Numbered from the stretch's first letter, positions 1 through 8,854 are shown. The stretch is 64,000 nucleotides of DNA from JAVBKV01 sp031553885 (GCA_031553885.1 JAVBKV010000017.1:32436-96435), one strand, 5' to 3'. Notes: generated from the letters alone by a model not told the origin. Numbers and translations are program-made.

Positions 1-2046
1 ATAATTCGCCCTTTTTACAGAACCCCAGCTGTTGATGATGTCATAGGAAGGATACAATTGATACGGAGCCGTATCACTACCAACCTGCGCCCATCCGGCA
101 CGAAGTTTAATCATGTTTTTTGAAGTAGAAATACCAATCAATTCATTCACCAAAAGACTCAATGATGCAGACGGATAAAAATAACTCCTGTTGTCCGGAG
201 GTAAAGTACTGGACCAGTCATTACGAGCTGTCAGATCCAGGTAAGCCCAGTTTTTATAACTGATGGTGGCCATTCCATACAAACTATAAATCGCTTTTCT
301 GCTTAAACCACTTCTGTTATAAACAGCTCCGTCAGCATTGGTAATGGAATAAATATCCGGTATGGCCAATTGTTTTGCCGTATTAATCAAATAATTTCCA
401 TTGGCATACATCAAGTTTCCACCGAAAGATGTATTGATACGAAAATCAGAAAATTCCGGTAAAACATAAGAAAGTAAGAAATCCGAGTTCAATTCCGTAT
501 GGCTATCATCTTCAATCCCATAGGCTCCTTTCGGCAAACTGGAATAACTATAAGGAGTTTTAGACTCTTTCGTCTGCGTATAACTGTCCATAGAGAAACG
601 GCCCATCAAGGAAAGGTTCTTGATAATTTCCCAGTCCAATTTTACATTTCCGAATGTACGATTACGAACAAAACCGTTGGTCATTTCATAAGCCAGGAAA
701 TACGGATTGTTGGTTTTGGCTGAATACACCCGTTGCTGCTCCCCTTCCAACTGCCAGTAATCTTTCAATGTATTTACATCCATGTGAGGAGGAACAGCAG
801 CAAGTGCCAATAAGGTAGTTTGATTACCGCTATCCCCTCCCGTGGAAGGACGATTGTCCGATTTACTTTGAGAAATATTCACATTCGCCGAAACAACCAA
901 ATTAGGAAGTATTTTATAAACCGGAGCCACGTTAAAGGTATTCCGTGTCAGATCTGTATTGAGTACAATACCGGAGTTATTCATATTTCCATATGAAATA
1001 CGAAAACTTCCTTTATCATAATTTCCGGTCACACCTATATTATTATCGATCGTATAGCCCGGTTCGTTGAAAAAATCTTTCCATTTGTTGGGATAAGAAA
1101 CCAAAGGAGCAACTTGTCCGTCCAACGCCCATTGTTTTCCTTCATTTCCTTGATCTAATTCCGGTCCGAACCAGTAATCGGCCGTTTCACTATAAACCAG
1201 CTGTCCGGTGGTAAAACGACTCTGACCTTTAAAGAATGTGCTGGCTTTATCAAAAACGACACTAGAACTCAGCGTAACCCCGATTCCAGAACGTTTTGCT
1301 CCTGATTTTGTTGTGATCAAAACAACTCCGTTACCAGCACGTGAACCGTAAAGAGCCGCTGCGCTCGGACCTTTCAAAATCGAAACACTTTCGATATCTC
1401 CCGGGTTCAAATCATTGATGGCATTACCGTAGTCAACCTGATTATTACCCAACTTACTCAGGTTATTCAGACCACTGTTGACTGGGACCCCGTCAATAAC
1501 AAACAAGGGTTGATTATCGCCCGCCAGCGAAGTTGCTCCACGAATAATAATGCTACTGCTAGATCCCGGATCTCCACCCGTATTCTGAATCTGAACCCCG
1601 GCCATTTTTCCAGAAAGAGCATTCAATACGTTTTCCTGGGTCACACGGGTCATATCATCTCCTTTTACTTCTGCAACCGAATAACCCAAGGCTTTCTTTT
1701 CCCGGGAAATACCTAATGCTGTCACAGTAACCTCATCCAATTGAGAGACATTTTGAATCATTGTTACATTGATCTCGGTTTGACCTTTTATTTCAATATC
1801 CAGAGTTGTAAAACCAATATAACTAAAACTCAGAACTTTAACTCCTTCGGGAACACTCACTGTATACTTACCATTCAAATCGGTAGTAGCTAACAGATTA
1901 CGAGCACCTTGCGCACTAATTCCGACTCCGACAAGCGGATCTCCATAATTATCAACAACAATCCCTGTCACTTGATGCTGTTGGGCAAACATGGCCGTCG
2001 AAACAATCAGGAAAAGTGTTATCAGTATTGACTTATATTCATTCAT
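1..2046 (-). CDS. SusC-like TonB-linked outer membrane receptor (C-terminus cut off by window edge)
   Basis: Reads without a stop from an ATG at 2044-2046 to the window edge, giving the first 682 residues. A signal peptide ending in a Met-Phe-Ala-Gln stretch is followed by a carboxypeptidase-regulatory-like beta domain (about residues 25-105), then a TonB plug domain with the SusC hallmarks PLFVIDGVPVNSG and ILKGPSAAALYGSRAGNGV, then barrel sequence such as KLRAGWAQVGSDTAPYQLYP near the edge. SusC proteins import oligosaccharides or peptides through the outer membrane with TonB energy, normally with a SusD lipoprotein. The missing part and any SusD would lie to the left of the window. The gene follows the PKD lipoprotein by 54 bp on the same strand, so the two are probably co-transcribed from the promoter near 3207-3236. 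Substrate cannot be read from the sequence. Confidence 0.96.
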   Translation of the reverse strand, partial: MNEYKSILITLFLIVSTAMFAQQHQVTGIVVDNYGDPLVGVGISAQGARNLLATTDLNGKYTVSVPEGVKVLSFSYIGFTTLDIEIKGQTEINVTMIQNVSQLDEVTVTALGISREKKALGYSVAEVKGDDMTRVTQENVLNALSGKMAGVQIQNTGGDPGSSSSIIIRGATSLAGDNQPLFVIDGVPVNSGLNNLSKLGNNQVDYGNAINDLNPGDIESVSILKGPSAAALYGSRAGNGVVLITTKSGAKRSGIGVTLSSSVVFDKASTFFKGQSRFTTGQLVYSETADYWFGPELDQGNEGKQWALDGQVAPLVSYPNKWKDFFNEPGYTIDNNIGVTGNYDKGSFRISYGNMNNSGIVLNTDLTRNTFNVAPVYKILPNLVVSANVNISQSKSDNRPSTGGDSGNQTTLLALAAVPPHMDVNTLKDYWQLEGEQQRVYSAKTNNPYFLAYEMTNGFVRNRTFGNVKLDWEIIKNLSLMGRFSMDSYTQTKESKTPYSYSSLPKGAYGIEDDSHTELNSDFLLSYVLPEFSDFRINTSFGGNLMYANGNYLINTAKQLAIPDIYSITNADGAVYNRSGLSRKAIYSLYGMATISYKNWAYLDLTARNDWSSTLPPDNRSYFYPSASLSLLVNELIGISTSKNMIKLRAGWAQVGSDTAPYQLYPSYDIINSWGSVKRANY

Positions 2047-2100
2047 ATCATTTAACTTTTAATTTATTCACAAAACTGGCATTAACTCAAAATCCGTTCA

Positions 2101-3153
2101 TTACGGCTTTATTTTGCTGAAAGTAAGCGGAGCAGATAATAAAGGTAACAAATCTGCTATCAGCTGATTGAATAACGGATCAAATTCAGATTTGCTAAAT
2201 TTCATTTCTGTACCTGAAAGCGAAGTGATCGAAGAAGATATACCAGCTTTCACTCCGGAATAATAAACCGTCATGTTTAACTTTTGAACACCATCGACCA
2301 CATCCCAATCCCAGGATATCGGCAATGGGTAATCGATCGCTTTAGCCTTTCCTGTAAGGATAGCTGCAGCCTGCTCCGTAATATAAATCCTGTATACTGA
2401 TTTGGATTTGAGTTCATCCGTTTTGTTAATTCGTTCTTTATCTAAATAAATAGCAACAAATCCGATTTCCATACCACTGTATTTCAATGGTGTTTTCCAA
2501 ATTTGTGTAGTCATACTGCTGCAAATCAGTTCCGTCGGATATATCTTCACATAATTGGTAATTGCCTCTGATCCTTTACTGCTGGTAGCCTGTAACTTCG
2601 TGGCAAATTTACCATAGTTGGCGTATGCAACAGTACCCGGATTTTGTCCCTGAAAACTGGCCGGATTTCCACCGTCAAACGTCCAGGTCCATCCGGTTGC
2701 GCCTATCGATTGATCTGTATAAGTGACACTAGCCGGAGCCCAATCATTTCCTCCCACATAAGCATAAGTAAACTCAGGGGTCACATCAGGATCTTCAAGT
2801 GTAAAGCTTTTAGTGATTGAATCACAACTAGTACCATTACATACTGATAACGTAATGTTGTAAGTTCCTCCATTTTTATACGTTACTGGAGCCGGTTCTT
2901 TAAGTATAGAAAACACTCCTTTACCTGGATCTGCTCCTCCAGGATAAGTCCAATAATAGGTATATCCTCCTGTGCTTTTACTTGTAAGAGTCAATGTAGC
3001 CGGAGCTTTTTCTGCGCTCAGACTATACTCAAAATCTGCAACGACCTTGGTTTTTCCTGCATCCCAGTCTTCCTCCTTCGTACACGATACAGAGAAGAAT
3101 AACCCCGCGCAAAAAAGAACAAGCCATACATAATAATTCTTCAGTTTTTCCAT
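2101..3153 (-). CDS. PKD-domain surface lipoprotein preceding SusC
   Basis: 350 residues. The N-terminus has a lipoprotein signal with lipobox FFSVSC and Cys24, followed by acidic residues, which in this phylum favours export to the cell surface. Two PKD-like beta domains follow: about 40-120 (tail TYNITLSVCNGTSCDSITKS) and about 125-210 (core TGWTWTFDGGNPASF). The last 140 residues match no family I recognise. PKD domains usually mediate protein or glycan contacts on the cell surface. The gene lies immediately upstream of the SusC receptor in the same direction, so an accessory or ligand-capture role for that receptor is inferred. The usual partner order is SusC then SusD, so a PKD lipoprotein in front is less common. 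Confidence 0.85.
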   Translation of the reverse strand: MEKLKNYYVWLVLFCAGLFFSVSCTKEEDWDAGKTKVVADFEYSLSAEKAPATLTLTSKSTGGYTYYWTYPGGADPGKGVFSILKEPAPVTYKNGGTYNITLSVCNGTSCDSITKSFTLEDPDVTPEFTYAYVGGNDWAPASVTYTDQSIGATGWTWTFDGGNPASFQGQNPGTVAYANYGKFATKLQATSSKGSEAITNYVKIYPTELICSSMTTQIWKTPLKYSGMEIGFVAIYLDKERINKTDELKSKSVYRIYITEQAAAILTGKAKAIDYPLPISWDWDVVDGVQKLNMTVYYSGVKAGISSSITSLSGTEMKFSKSEFDPLFNQLIADLLPLLSAPLTFSKIKP

Positions 3154-3206
3154 GTTAGAAATGTTTAATAATTGATATAAATAAGCGCTAATTTCAGAAA
3201 TTTTTA

Positions 3207-3236
3207 CAAAATTAGCTAATTAAACGTTTAAGCAAA
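3207..3236 (-). promoter_or_regulatory. Promoter with AAACGTTT operator for the PKD lipoprotein-SusC operon
   Basis: Read on the minus strand, a TTTG -33 box (3233-3236) and a TAATTTTG -7 box (3207-3214) are separated by 18 bp. The spacer holds the perfect 12-bp palindrome TTAAACGTTTAA (3220-3231). The expected start of transcription is near 3202, about 50 nt before the ATG. A central-CG palindrome inside a promoter is typical of LacI-family repressor sites. The same layout recurs at 4531-4560. Confidence 0.65.
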
Positions 3237-3429
3237 TAAAAACAAGTATGTTTAATAACATGTTTTAAAGGTTTTACCTCTTTTTTTACAAAAAAAACGA
3301 GTATTGATAAATAATAATAGAAACTCTTTTTTACATCTTTTACAAAAGACGTGACAAAAGAACAGGTTTGAAATGAATCTCTTGTGAAGATTTTGTTACG
3401 ATTAGATGAATGAAATTGATCCGAAACGT

Positions 3430-4458
3430 TTAAGGATTGAATTGATCGAACAATTGATTCAACTCTTCATCGGTCGCAAAGCTTCCGGTCTTAACAATAA
3501 TTTCATGATTGAAAACCACTGATTTACCGGGGTTCACTGTAAGTACAAATAAAGGAGCATCCTTATCGAACACCTGGCTACCCATATTATTGGTAGAAAA
3601 CAAACCATACCCCCTTGCATGGGAATGAGCCGGATATCCCGGATTTTTCTTATGGTCCAGAATCGCTACGGATATTTTTTCTCCGTTTTTCTCCGCCGAC
3701 AAGTTGACCCACCGGGCCGGTTTACCCCAAACGGCGCCTTTTTCCAATCCTTCGCTGTTGCGATAAACGCCATTCACACCTTCGTTATTCATCGCTTTTA
3801 CCTCCGTAGGATTACCGTTCGAATCCAAAAATAATTCCGGTTTATCCGAAGGTTCTTCAAATGCACGGTCCATCCGGATCGCAATGAGCCCTTCCTTATT
3901 ATCGGTAAAGGTAACTGCATCTTTTTGAGCCGTCAGTTTTGTTTTTCGTTCAATGATCCTCCAATCGCCCTTTCCGCTGAATGTCCATTGGGTTTCTTCT
4001 TTTAATAATACGTTGCCCGCATGGTCTATCCAATCCGCAGACACAACCAGTACTCCCTTCTCAGCACCGCCGAATGCTTTCATAATCTTACGGTGACGGA
4101 TCGATCCGTACTGTGATTTCTTTTCAGCCGGAATTGCAAATGAGTTATTCCAGAAATCCAGGCCGTTCACATCTCCGAAGTTGAACCACAACCCTACATG
4201 GTGAGGATGATCTACCCGCTCGTTGGGACGGGGATCCCGCGGAAAGCCCCGGGTAATGACCGTTCCTTTAGCTGTATACACCGGATAGAGTACCGGTTTT
4301 TCCAAATCGTCGGGATAAATATAAGAGGTAAACAACCTGCCGTCAAACAGGATATCCACTTTCTTCCCTGCTTCGTCCGGAACAACATCAACGCCTCCGG
4401 AAACCTTTCCTGATGCTAAACTTACCAATACCATCCCAATAATCCATGCTTTTTTCAT
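3430..4458 (-). CDS. Secreted DUF6807 (PmoA-like) family protein
   Basis: 342 residues with a short N-terminal signal peptide. The body carries the DUF6807 pattern, including DHPHHVGLWFNFGDVNGLDFW around residues 83-103, a beta-rich fold once labelled 'methane oxygenase PmoA' and common in Bacteroidota and Planctomycetes sugar loci. The His-Pro-His-His stretch could bind metal. The biochemical activity is not established to my knowledge. The promoter at 4531-4560 shares operator and spacing with that of the downstream PKD-SusC operon, so a shared role in glycan use is inferred. The stop codon overlaps a third AAACGTTT sequence. Confidence 0.85.
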   Translation of the reverse strand: MKKAWIIGMVLVSLASGKVSGGVDVVPDEAGKKVDILFDGRLFTSYIYPDDLEKPVLYPVYTAKGTVITRGFPRDPRPNERVDHPHHVGLWFNFGDVNGLDFWNNSFAIPAEKKSQYGSIRHRKIMKAFGGAEKGVLVVSADWIDHAGNVLLKEETQWTFSGKGDWRIIERKTKLTAQKDAVTFTDNKEGLIAIRMDRAFEEPSDKPELFLDSNGNPTEVKAMNNEGVNGVYRNSEGLEKGAVWGKPARWVNLSAEKNGEKISVAILDHKKNPGYPAHSHARGYGLFSTNNMGSQVFDKDAPLFVLTVNPGKSVVFNHEIIVKTGSFATDEELNQLFDQFNP

Positions 4459-4530
4459 ATTCGAATCCTATTTAATAAAAGAAGATGTATTTTATTGTGC
4501 CAGACAGAAAATACAAGTTGAATTATTTGA

Positions 4531-4560
4531 CAAAAATACACGCTCAAACGTTTATGCAAA
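4531..4560 (-). promoter_or_regulatory. Promoter with AAACGTTT operator for the DUF6807 gene
   Basis: Minus-strand TTTG -33 box at 4557-4560 and TATTTTTG -7 box at 4531-4538, again 18 bp apart. AAACGTTT sits at 4546-4553, the same offset from both boxes as in the 3207-3236 promoter. Start of transcription is expected near 4526, about 68 nt before the ATG. Confidence 0.65.
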
Positions 4561-4753
4561 AAAAGAACGATATGTTATACAACATGCTTTTAAAACAGAG
4601 CCTAATTTAGTAAAGTTTCACTCCCTGTTTTTAGTTAACTTTACTTTCTGGTTGAATATCTACACATCATCTATTCGTTTAAAATTCATCTTGAACAAAG
4701 ACAGCAGCTATTTGTTTTATATCCGAATAAGAAACATTAAAACAATTATAAAA

Positions 4754-5197
4754 ATGACACGTAAATTATTTTTCCCGGTACTTGCTTTTGCCCTTATAGT
4801 TACGGCCTGTACATCAATGAAGAAGTCGTTGCATCCTAACACCGAAATTAAGGATACACACTGGACCCTTGTGGCTGTTGCCTCTTCAGGAGGAAATCAT
4901 GAGTTACTGTATCCTCTGCTCGGGAAAGTACCTACATTAGATGTTTCAGCCGATGGTAAGTCTGTCAGCGGATCTGCAGGATGCAATACTTATTCCGGAC
5001 CCGTGACAATGAAGGACTTTAGTATTCAATTCGGGGAAATGGTCACTACACGCATGGCTTGTGAACAGATGGATATCGAAAACGCTCTGCTAAGCGCTTT
5101 TCAACAGGCGAAAACTTATACCGTAAAAGAAGATGGCCGATTGATATTGGTTAATGATGCTAATAATATTATTGCCACTTTTGTCCCGAAAGAATAA
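4754..5197 (+). CDS. META-domain (HslJ-like) lipoprotein
   Basis: An upstream in-frame ATG exists at 4652, but the ATG at 4754 is preferred because it directly begins a lipoprotein signal (hydrophobic stretch, lipobox VTAC, Cys17). The mature part is one META domain, with the motifs HWTLVAVASSGG and SGSAGCNTYSG and a pair of later residues around TRMACEQMDIENALLSAF that match the HslJ/META pattern. META proteins are small periplasmic or envelope proteins linked to stress or drug tolerance in some species; the role here is unknown. 147 residues is the usual single-domain length. Confidence 0.88.
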   Translation: MTRKLFFPVLAFALIVTACTSMKKSLHPNTEIKDTHWTLVAVASSGGNHELLYPLLGKVPTLDVSADGKSVSGSAGCNTYSGPVTMKDFSIQFGEMVTTRMACEQMDIENALLSAFQQAKTYTVKEDGRLILVNDANNIIATFVPKE

Positions 5198-5623
5198 TAA
5201 AAGAAAATTATATCTTTTCAGGTTTACCCGTCATTGGAAACAAACCTAAGAAACTTAATTCCGTATTTTATGGCCTTCAACGATTTCACGCGCTTCCTTT
5301 ATAACTTCAGACGGATAACCTTCCATCTCCAGAATACAGACCTCATTGGTTTCGGTCAATTTTCCGGATTTTAGTTTATAATCAAAACACAACTAGTATT
5401 GAAAGTTGTCTCTAGCACCACATAAGACGCAGTATGCAATACAGCCTAGTTTTGAAAGATGCGATGAAAATATCTTCAAACTGTATTAAAAACAAATACG
5501 AACTTTTGTAATATTTTTCTATTATAAACATTATAACTAAATCAATATTATTTTTTAGATATTTTTATTAAGTTTGCGATAATTATATTTATTATTATAA
5601 AAACAAATATTTAATCAAAAAAA
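5198..5623. other. Intergenic region with gene remnant and AT-rich leader
   Basis: Apart from the remnant at 5255-5392, an imperfect hairpin lies at 5438-5487 (left arm starting AATACAG, right arm ending CTGTATT). From about 5490 the DNA becomes very AT-rich up to the next gene. I see no convincing -33/-7 pair, tRNA or riboswitch. Confidence 0.5.
5255..5392 (-). pseudogene. Decayed 3' end of a gene, possibly a MutS-family ATPase tail
   Basis: A minus-strand frame of 45 codons ends in TAA at 5255-5257 and is closed upstream by TAG at 5393-5395, with no start codon before it that could make a protein. The encoded tail contains DYKLKSG, TETNEV, and GYPSEVIKEAREIVE. This resembles the very end of MutS-family domain V proteins (a Tyr-x-Leu-x-x-Gly strand followed by a helix of the type 'G.P..vi..A..i'). 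Good codon structure without a start suggests the last piece of a deleted gene. The family match is from pattern memory only. Confidence 0.45.
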
Positions 5624-6424
5624 ATGAGTATAAAGTATTTTTTCTATAAAAATAGTGTTGCTATTTGGACTGCTATCATATCCATTTTAGCAACTATTGT
5701 CGTCGGCTGGATAACTGTCAAAATAGGCGAAAATAAATATCAAGAGGTCAGCTATGAAAGACAATTAAAGGCACAAGAACATATTGTAAACCTTATCGAA
5801 CAAAATATAATCAACCAAACGCCATTGGAACAATCAAGGCTAAAAAGATTAATAGAAGCTAAATGCCAAGAACTTGATGTAAATTTAGATTTATACTCTA
5901 TTGATTTAATAAAACAAGCTGAATTGAATTTATTAAGTAGTAATCATTTAGATGTAAAACAGAAAGAATTGTATAAACTAATATTTGATTCTGTTTACAT
6001 TGTTGCTATACCAGAAATCGAATTAGCTATTAGTGATTCTATTTATATAAACAATCAAGATTTACTTAATAGCTTATTGAAAGATATCCAAAATTGCAAA
6101 ACATCAGAAGCGATGAAAAAAGTAGACAATATTTTAATGTTATACAATATGGATATTATTAAATTAAAAAATGAACGTGAAATGAATTATAAGAGAAGTG
6201 ACAACAGACAATATACACTAAACTTATATATTTCAGCAGCATCAATATTCTTTATAATGATTCTTTTTATGATGTATGTAAAATACAGTCGAAAAATTAA
6301 TTACGAAGAATCTTCTTCTATTATACTGAACAATCAAAGAATGCGTCTGATTGTTATGTTAATTGTTACAATTGCTATAATACCTGTTTATTTAAATTTA
6401 CTTTTTAGTATTATTAATAAATAA
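5624..6424 (+). CDS. AT-rich orphan membrane protein of unknown function
   Basis: 266 residues, not recognised. One hydrophobic helix near residues 12-32, a long soluble helical region (about 35-200, charged and rich in Asn, Lys, Leu), then two membrane helices near 205-225 and 242-263. With the N-terminus inside, the middle region would be outside the inner membrane, or the reverse. Base and codon use are far more AT-rich than the adjacent meta and malY-like genes, pointing to recent acquisition. There is no operon partner; the next gene starts about 640 bp later. It resembles the other orphan at 61954-62691 in composition and general design (membrane anchor plus helical domain) but not in visible sequence. 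Confidence 0.8.
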   Translation: MSIKYFFYKNSVAIWTAIISILATIVVGWITVKIGENKYQEVSYERQLKAQEHIVNLIEQNIINQTPLEQSRLKRLIEAKCQELDVNLDLYSIDLIKQAELNLLSSNHLDVKQKELYKLIFDSVYIVAIPEIELAISDSIYINNQDLLNSLLKDIQNCKTSEAMKKVDNILMLYNMDIIKLKNEREMNYKRSDNRQYTLNLYISAASIFFIMILFMMYVKYSRKINYEESSSIILNNQRMRLIVMLIVTIAIIPVYLNLLFSIINK

Positions 6425-7064
6425 CATAACTACACAAATGTAATTTCCCCAAAAAATACTCTTATATTTTTTTGTGCGGCCTTACCTTTACCCATCAAAA
6501 CCTTTTTTTGTTCTGAACGTTGCTAGCAAGATAATTTCATTAATCATACTATATAATTATGGTCAAGTGAGTGAGTGGTCTTGCTCATCAAGTGTCCCAT
6601 TTCGCAACAAATTACGCCATTTATCGACTAATACTGACACACCCCAGACGGAATATAATCGATTCGCCTTCGCTTGGTTCTTTTGAAAGCAGATGAATAG
6701 CTTCAATTTTTCATCTAATTAGCATTAAATAGTTTCAAAAATAGCACCTTTATTCTTTTCATTAACATCAAAAACAGATAATTATTTAGAAACAAAACTC
6801 CGACCTATAATTTATTTTTGAGGATTTTCAGTCTTCCCGAGTATAAATTCTCCAATAGCCAAACAAATAAATACTAACAAAATAATAGTTGCTTATTAGG
6901 CTTCCGTTGATTTATCTGTTATTGGGGTTTATTTTCAAAATAATATTTTATCCGTTTTATTTCCGACATAAAAAAGAGATTCAAAGCACAAACTTACATT
7001 ATCTTTGCAACATAGTAAGCAGTTATGATTTTGTTTTTTAAAAACAGTTGAATTTGATTTGAAA
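6425..7064. other. Long intergenic region with traces of a degenerate reading frame
   Basis: No intact gene. On the minus strand a frame without a start runs to a TGA at 6563-6565 (includes the string VDKWRNLLRNGTLDEQDHSL); I do not recognise it and it may be a gene remnant. The rest is AT-rich. A promoter for the next gene lies at 7000-7007. Confidence 0.4.
7000..7007 (+). promoter_or_regulatory. -7 promoter box for the C-S lyase gene
   Basis: TATCTTTG fits the Bacteroidota -7 consensus TAnnTTTG. Transcription would start near 7012, leaving a leader of about 50 nt before the ATG at 7065. No clear TTTG -33 box. Confidence 0.55.
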
Positions 7065-8243
7065 ATGAACATATATAATTTCGATGAGGTTATTGATAGA
7101 AAAGGTAGCGGAGCCATTAAAACCGATGCGCTGAAAGAACGGTTCGGCCATGCAGACTTAATCCCGATGTGGGTCGCCGATATGGATTTCCGGACAGGTG
7201 ATTTTATTGTCGACGCATTAAAAAAACGATGCGAACACGAAATTTTCGGATATACCATGCCGCGGGAAGGTTATTTTAATTCGATCCGGAACTGGATTCT
7301 GTCCCGGCATCACTGGGAAATTGAACAAAAGTGGTTCAGCTATATTCCCGGAATTGTAAAAGGGATCGGATTTTGCGTTATGAATTTTACCCGACCCGGC
7401 GACAAAATTATTATCCAGCCTCCGGTTTATCATCCATTCCGGATTATTCCCGAAATGCACCACCGGACAGTCGTTTACAATCCCTTGATCGAAACTGACG
7501 GCACTTACCGTATGGATCTGAAAGGTTTAAGACAACTGATCGATGAGGATTGCAAATTGCTGATTCTTTCCAATCCGCATAATCCGGTCGGAATTGCCTG
7601 GGACCGGGAAACAATGACAGAACTGGCAGAAATCTGTTACCAACACAATGTACTGGTCATTTCGGACGAAATCCATGCCGACATGACGCTCTTTGGAAAC
7701 CGGCATATTCCTTTTGCCACGGTTTCAGAAAAAGCAAGGGAAAACAGCATCACGTTCATGGCTCCCAGTAAAACGTTTAACATAGCCGGGATTGTCAGTT
7801 CGTATGCCATTGTCCCGAACGATAAAATACGGGATGATTTTTTTCATTTTCTGCATGCCAGCGAACTAAACGAGGCTTCCATCTTTGCTTATGAAGCAAC
7901 TCTGGCTGCTTATGAAAACGGAACGGAATGGTTGCAACAAATGCTTGCATACCTGGAAAAAAACATTCTTTTCGTCGAGCATTTCCTGCAAGAAAATATT
8001 CCGGACATCCGGGCCTTCCGGCCGGAAGCTTCTTTTTTAATCTGGCTGGACTGCCGGAAATTAGGACTGCCGCAAAAAGAACTGACAGACCTTTTTATCC
8101 GGAAAGCCGGACTGGCATTGAACGACGGAGAAATCTTCGGGCAGGAAGGACAGGGTTTCATGCGAATGAACATCGGATGCCCGTGTTCAATTATCGAAAA
8201 AGCCCTTAATAATTTGAAAAAAGCAATTACAGAAGGAATTTAA
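7065..8243 (+). CDS. PLP-dependent C-S lyase, MalY/PatB family (cystathionine beta-lyase-like)
   Basis: 392 residues from the ATG at 7065; a TTG two codons upstream is possible but less likely. Fold-type I aminotransferase-like enzyme. The family signature at the N-terminus is NFDEVIDRKGSGAIKTDAL and MWVADMDF. The PLP lysine is Lys236 in APSKTFNIAG; the aspartate contacting the pyridine nitrogen is in SDEIHADM. Members cleave cystathionine or cysteine to pyruvate, ammonia and a thiol, in methionine synthesis or cysteine breakdown. The length is normal for the family. It is followed by the FKBP gene, whose promoter overlaps the end of this gene, so they are probably separate units. Confidence 0.93.
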   Translation: MNIYNFDEVIDRKGSGAIKTDALKERFGHADLIPMWVADMDFRTGDFIVDALKKRCEHEIFGYTMPREGYFNSIRNWILSRHHWEIEQKWFSYIPGIVKGIGFCVMNFTRPGDKIIIQPPVYHPFRIIPEMHHRTVVYNPLIETDGTYRMDLKGLRQLIDEDCKLLILSNPHNPVGIAWDRETMTELAEICYQHNVLVISDEIHADMTLFGNRHIPFATVSEKARENSITFMAPSKTFNIAGIVSSYAIVPNDKIRDDFFHFLHASELNEASIFAYEATLAAYENGTEWLQQMLAYLEKNILFVEHFLQENIPDIRAFRPEASFLIWLDCRKLGLPQKELTDLFIRKAGLALNDGEIFGQEGQGFMRMNIGCPCSIIEKALNNLKKAITEGI

Positions 8244-8247
8244 ATCG

Positions 8248-8255
8248 TACCTTTG
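8248..8255 (+). promoter_or_regulatory. -7 promoter box for the FKBP-aroC unit
   Basis: TACCTTTG, five bases after the stop of the preceding gene. The longer context AAATCGTACCTTTGC is shared exactly with the promoter of tgt at 19141-19148. Expected leader is about 24 nt. Confidence 0.6.
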
Positions 8256-8283
8256 CACCCGATTTACTCTAAATTATATAAAT

Positions 8284-8838
8284 ATGAAAATTTCTGAAGG
8301 CATGTTCGTATCCTTAACGTACGATTTGAACGTTGGAGAAGGTGAAGAAAGAGAATTGATGGAAAAAGCAACGGCCGAACAACCGCTGACTTTCATGTAC
8401 GGTATGGGAATGATGCTCGAAGCATTTGAAAAACACATTAACGGATTGAAAGCCGGTGACAAATTCTCATTCACTTTATCTCCGGAAGAAGCTTACGGAG
8501 AATTCGTCGAAGAAAATGTAGTGGAACTACCCAAAAATATATTCGAAATCGAAGGTAAATTTGACTGTGAACGCATTGCCGAAGGTCAGACCGTACCCAT
8601 GATGGACTCCAGTGGAAATCGTCTGATGGGATCGGTTACGGAAGTAAAAGACGAAGTGGTCGTAATGGACTTTAACCATCCGCTGGCAGGAGAAACCCTG
8701 CATTTCGAAGGAAACGTACTGGACGTACACCAACCTTCTGCCGAAGAAATTGCAGCACTAACCTCCGGAGGAGGGTGCAGTTGCGATAGTTGTGACAGCG
8801 AAAGCGGTTGCAAAAGCGGCAGTTGCGGATGTAATTGA
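8284..8838 (+). CDS. FKBP-type peptidyl-prolyl isomerase, SlyD-like, with Cys-rich tail
   Basis: 184 residues, cytoplasmic (no signal peptide). The FKBP core is split by an insert-in-flap domain as in SlyD: QPLTFMYGMGMMLEAFEKH and LSPEEAYGEF in the FKBP part, then the flap region around residues 70-120, then FNHPLAGETLHFEGNVLDV. It catalyses proline isomerisation and acts as a chaperone. The last 25 residues contain eight cysteines (e.g. GGGCSCDSCDSESGCKSGSC), replacing the His/Cys metal tail of E. coli SlyD, so binding of nickel, zinc or another soft metal is inferred. aroC starts 16 bp after the stop, suggesting co-transcription. Confidence 0.93.
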   Translation: MKISEGMFVSLTYDLNVGEGEERELMEKATAEQPLTFMYGMGMMLEAFEKHINGLKAGDKFSFTLSPEEAYGEFVEENVVELPKNIFEIEGKFDCERIAEGQTVPMMDSSGNRLMGSVTEVKDEVVVMDFNHPLAGETLHFEGNVLDVHQPSAEEIAALTSGGGCSCDSCDSESGCKSGSCGCN

Positions 8839-8854
8839 TCCTGTAAAACGGACC

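Noticed and set aside
6474..6686. 70-codon plus-strand frame in the long intergenic region
   Set aside because: No family resemblance, no promoter or leader, and it overlaps an equally weak frame on the other strand; treated as non-coding remnant.
7059..7064. TTG start for the C-S lyase
   Set aside because: ATG two codons later fits the family start and TTG starts are unusual here.
7771..7782. AAACGTTT sequence inside the C-S lyase gene
   Set aside because: Encodes the conserved Lys-Thr-Phe of the PLP site, so its presence is explained by the protein; no promoter nearby.
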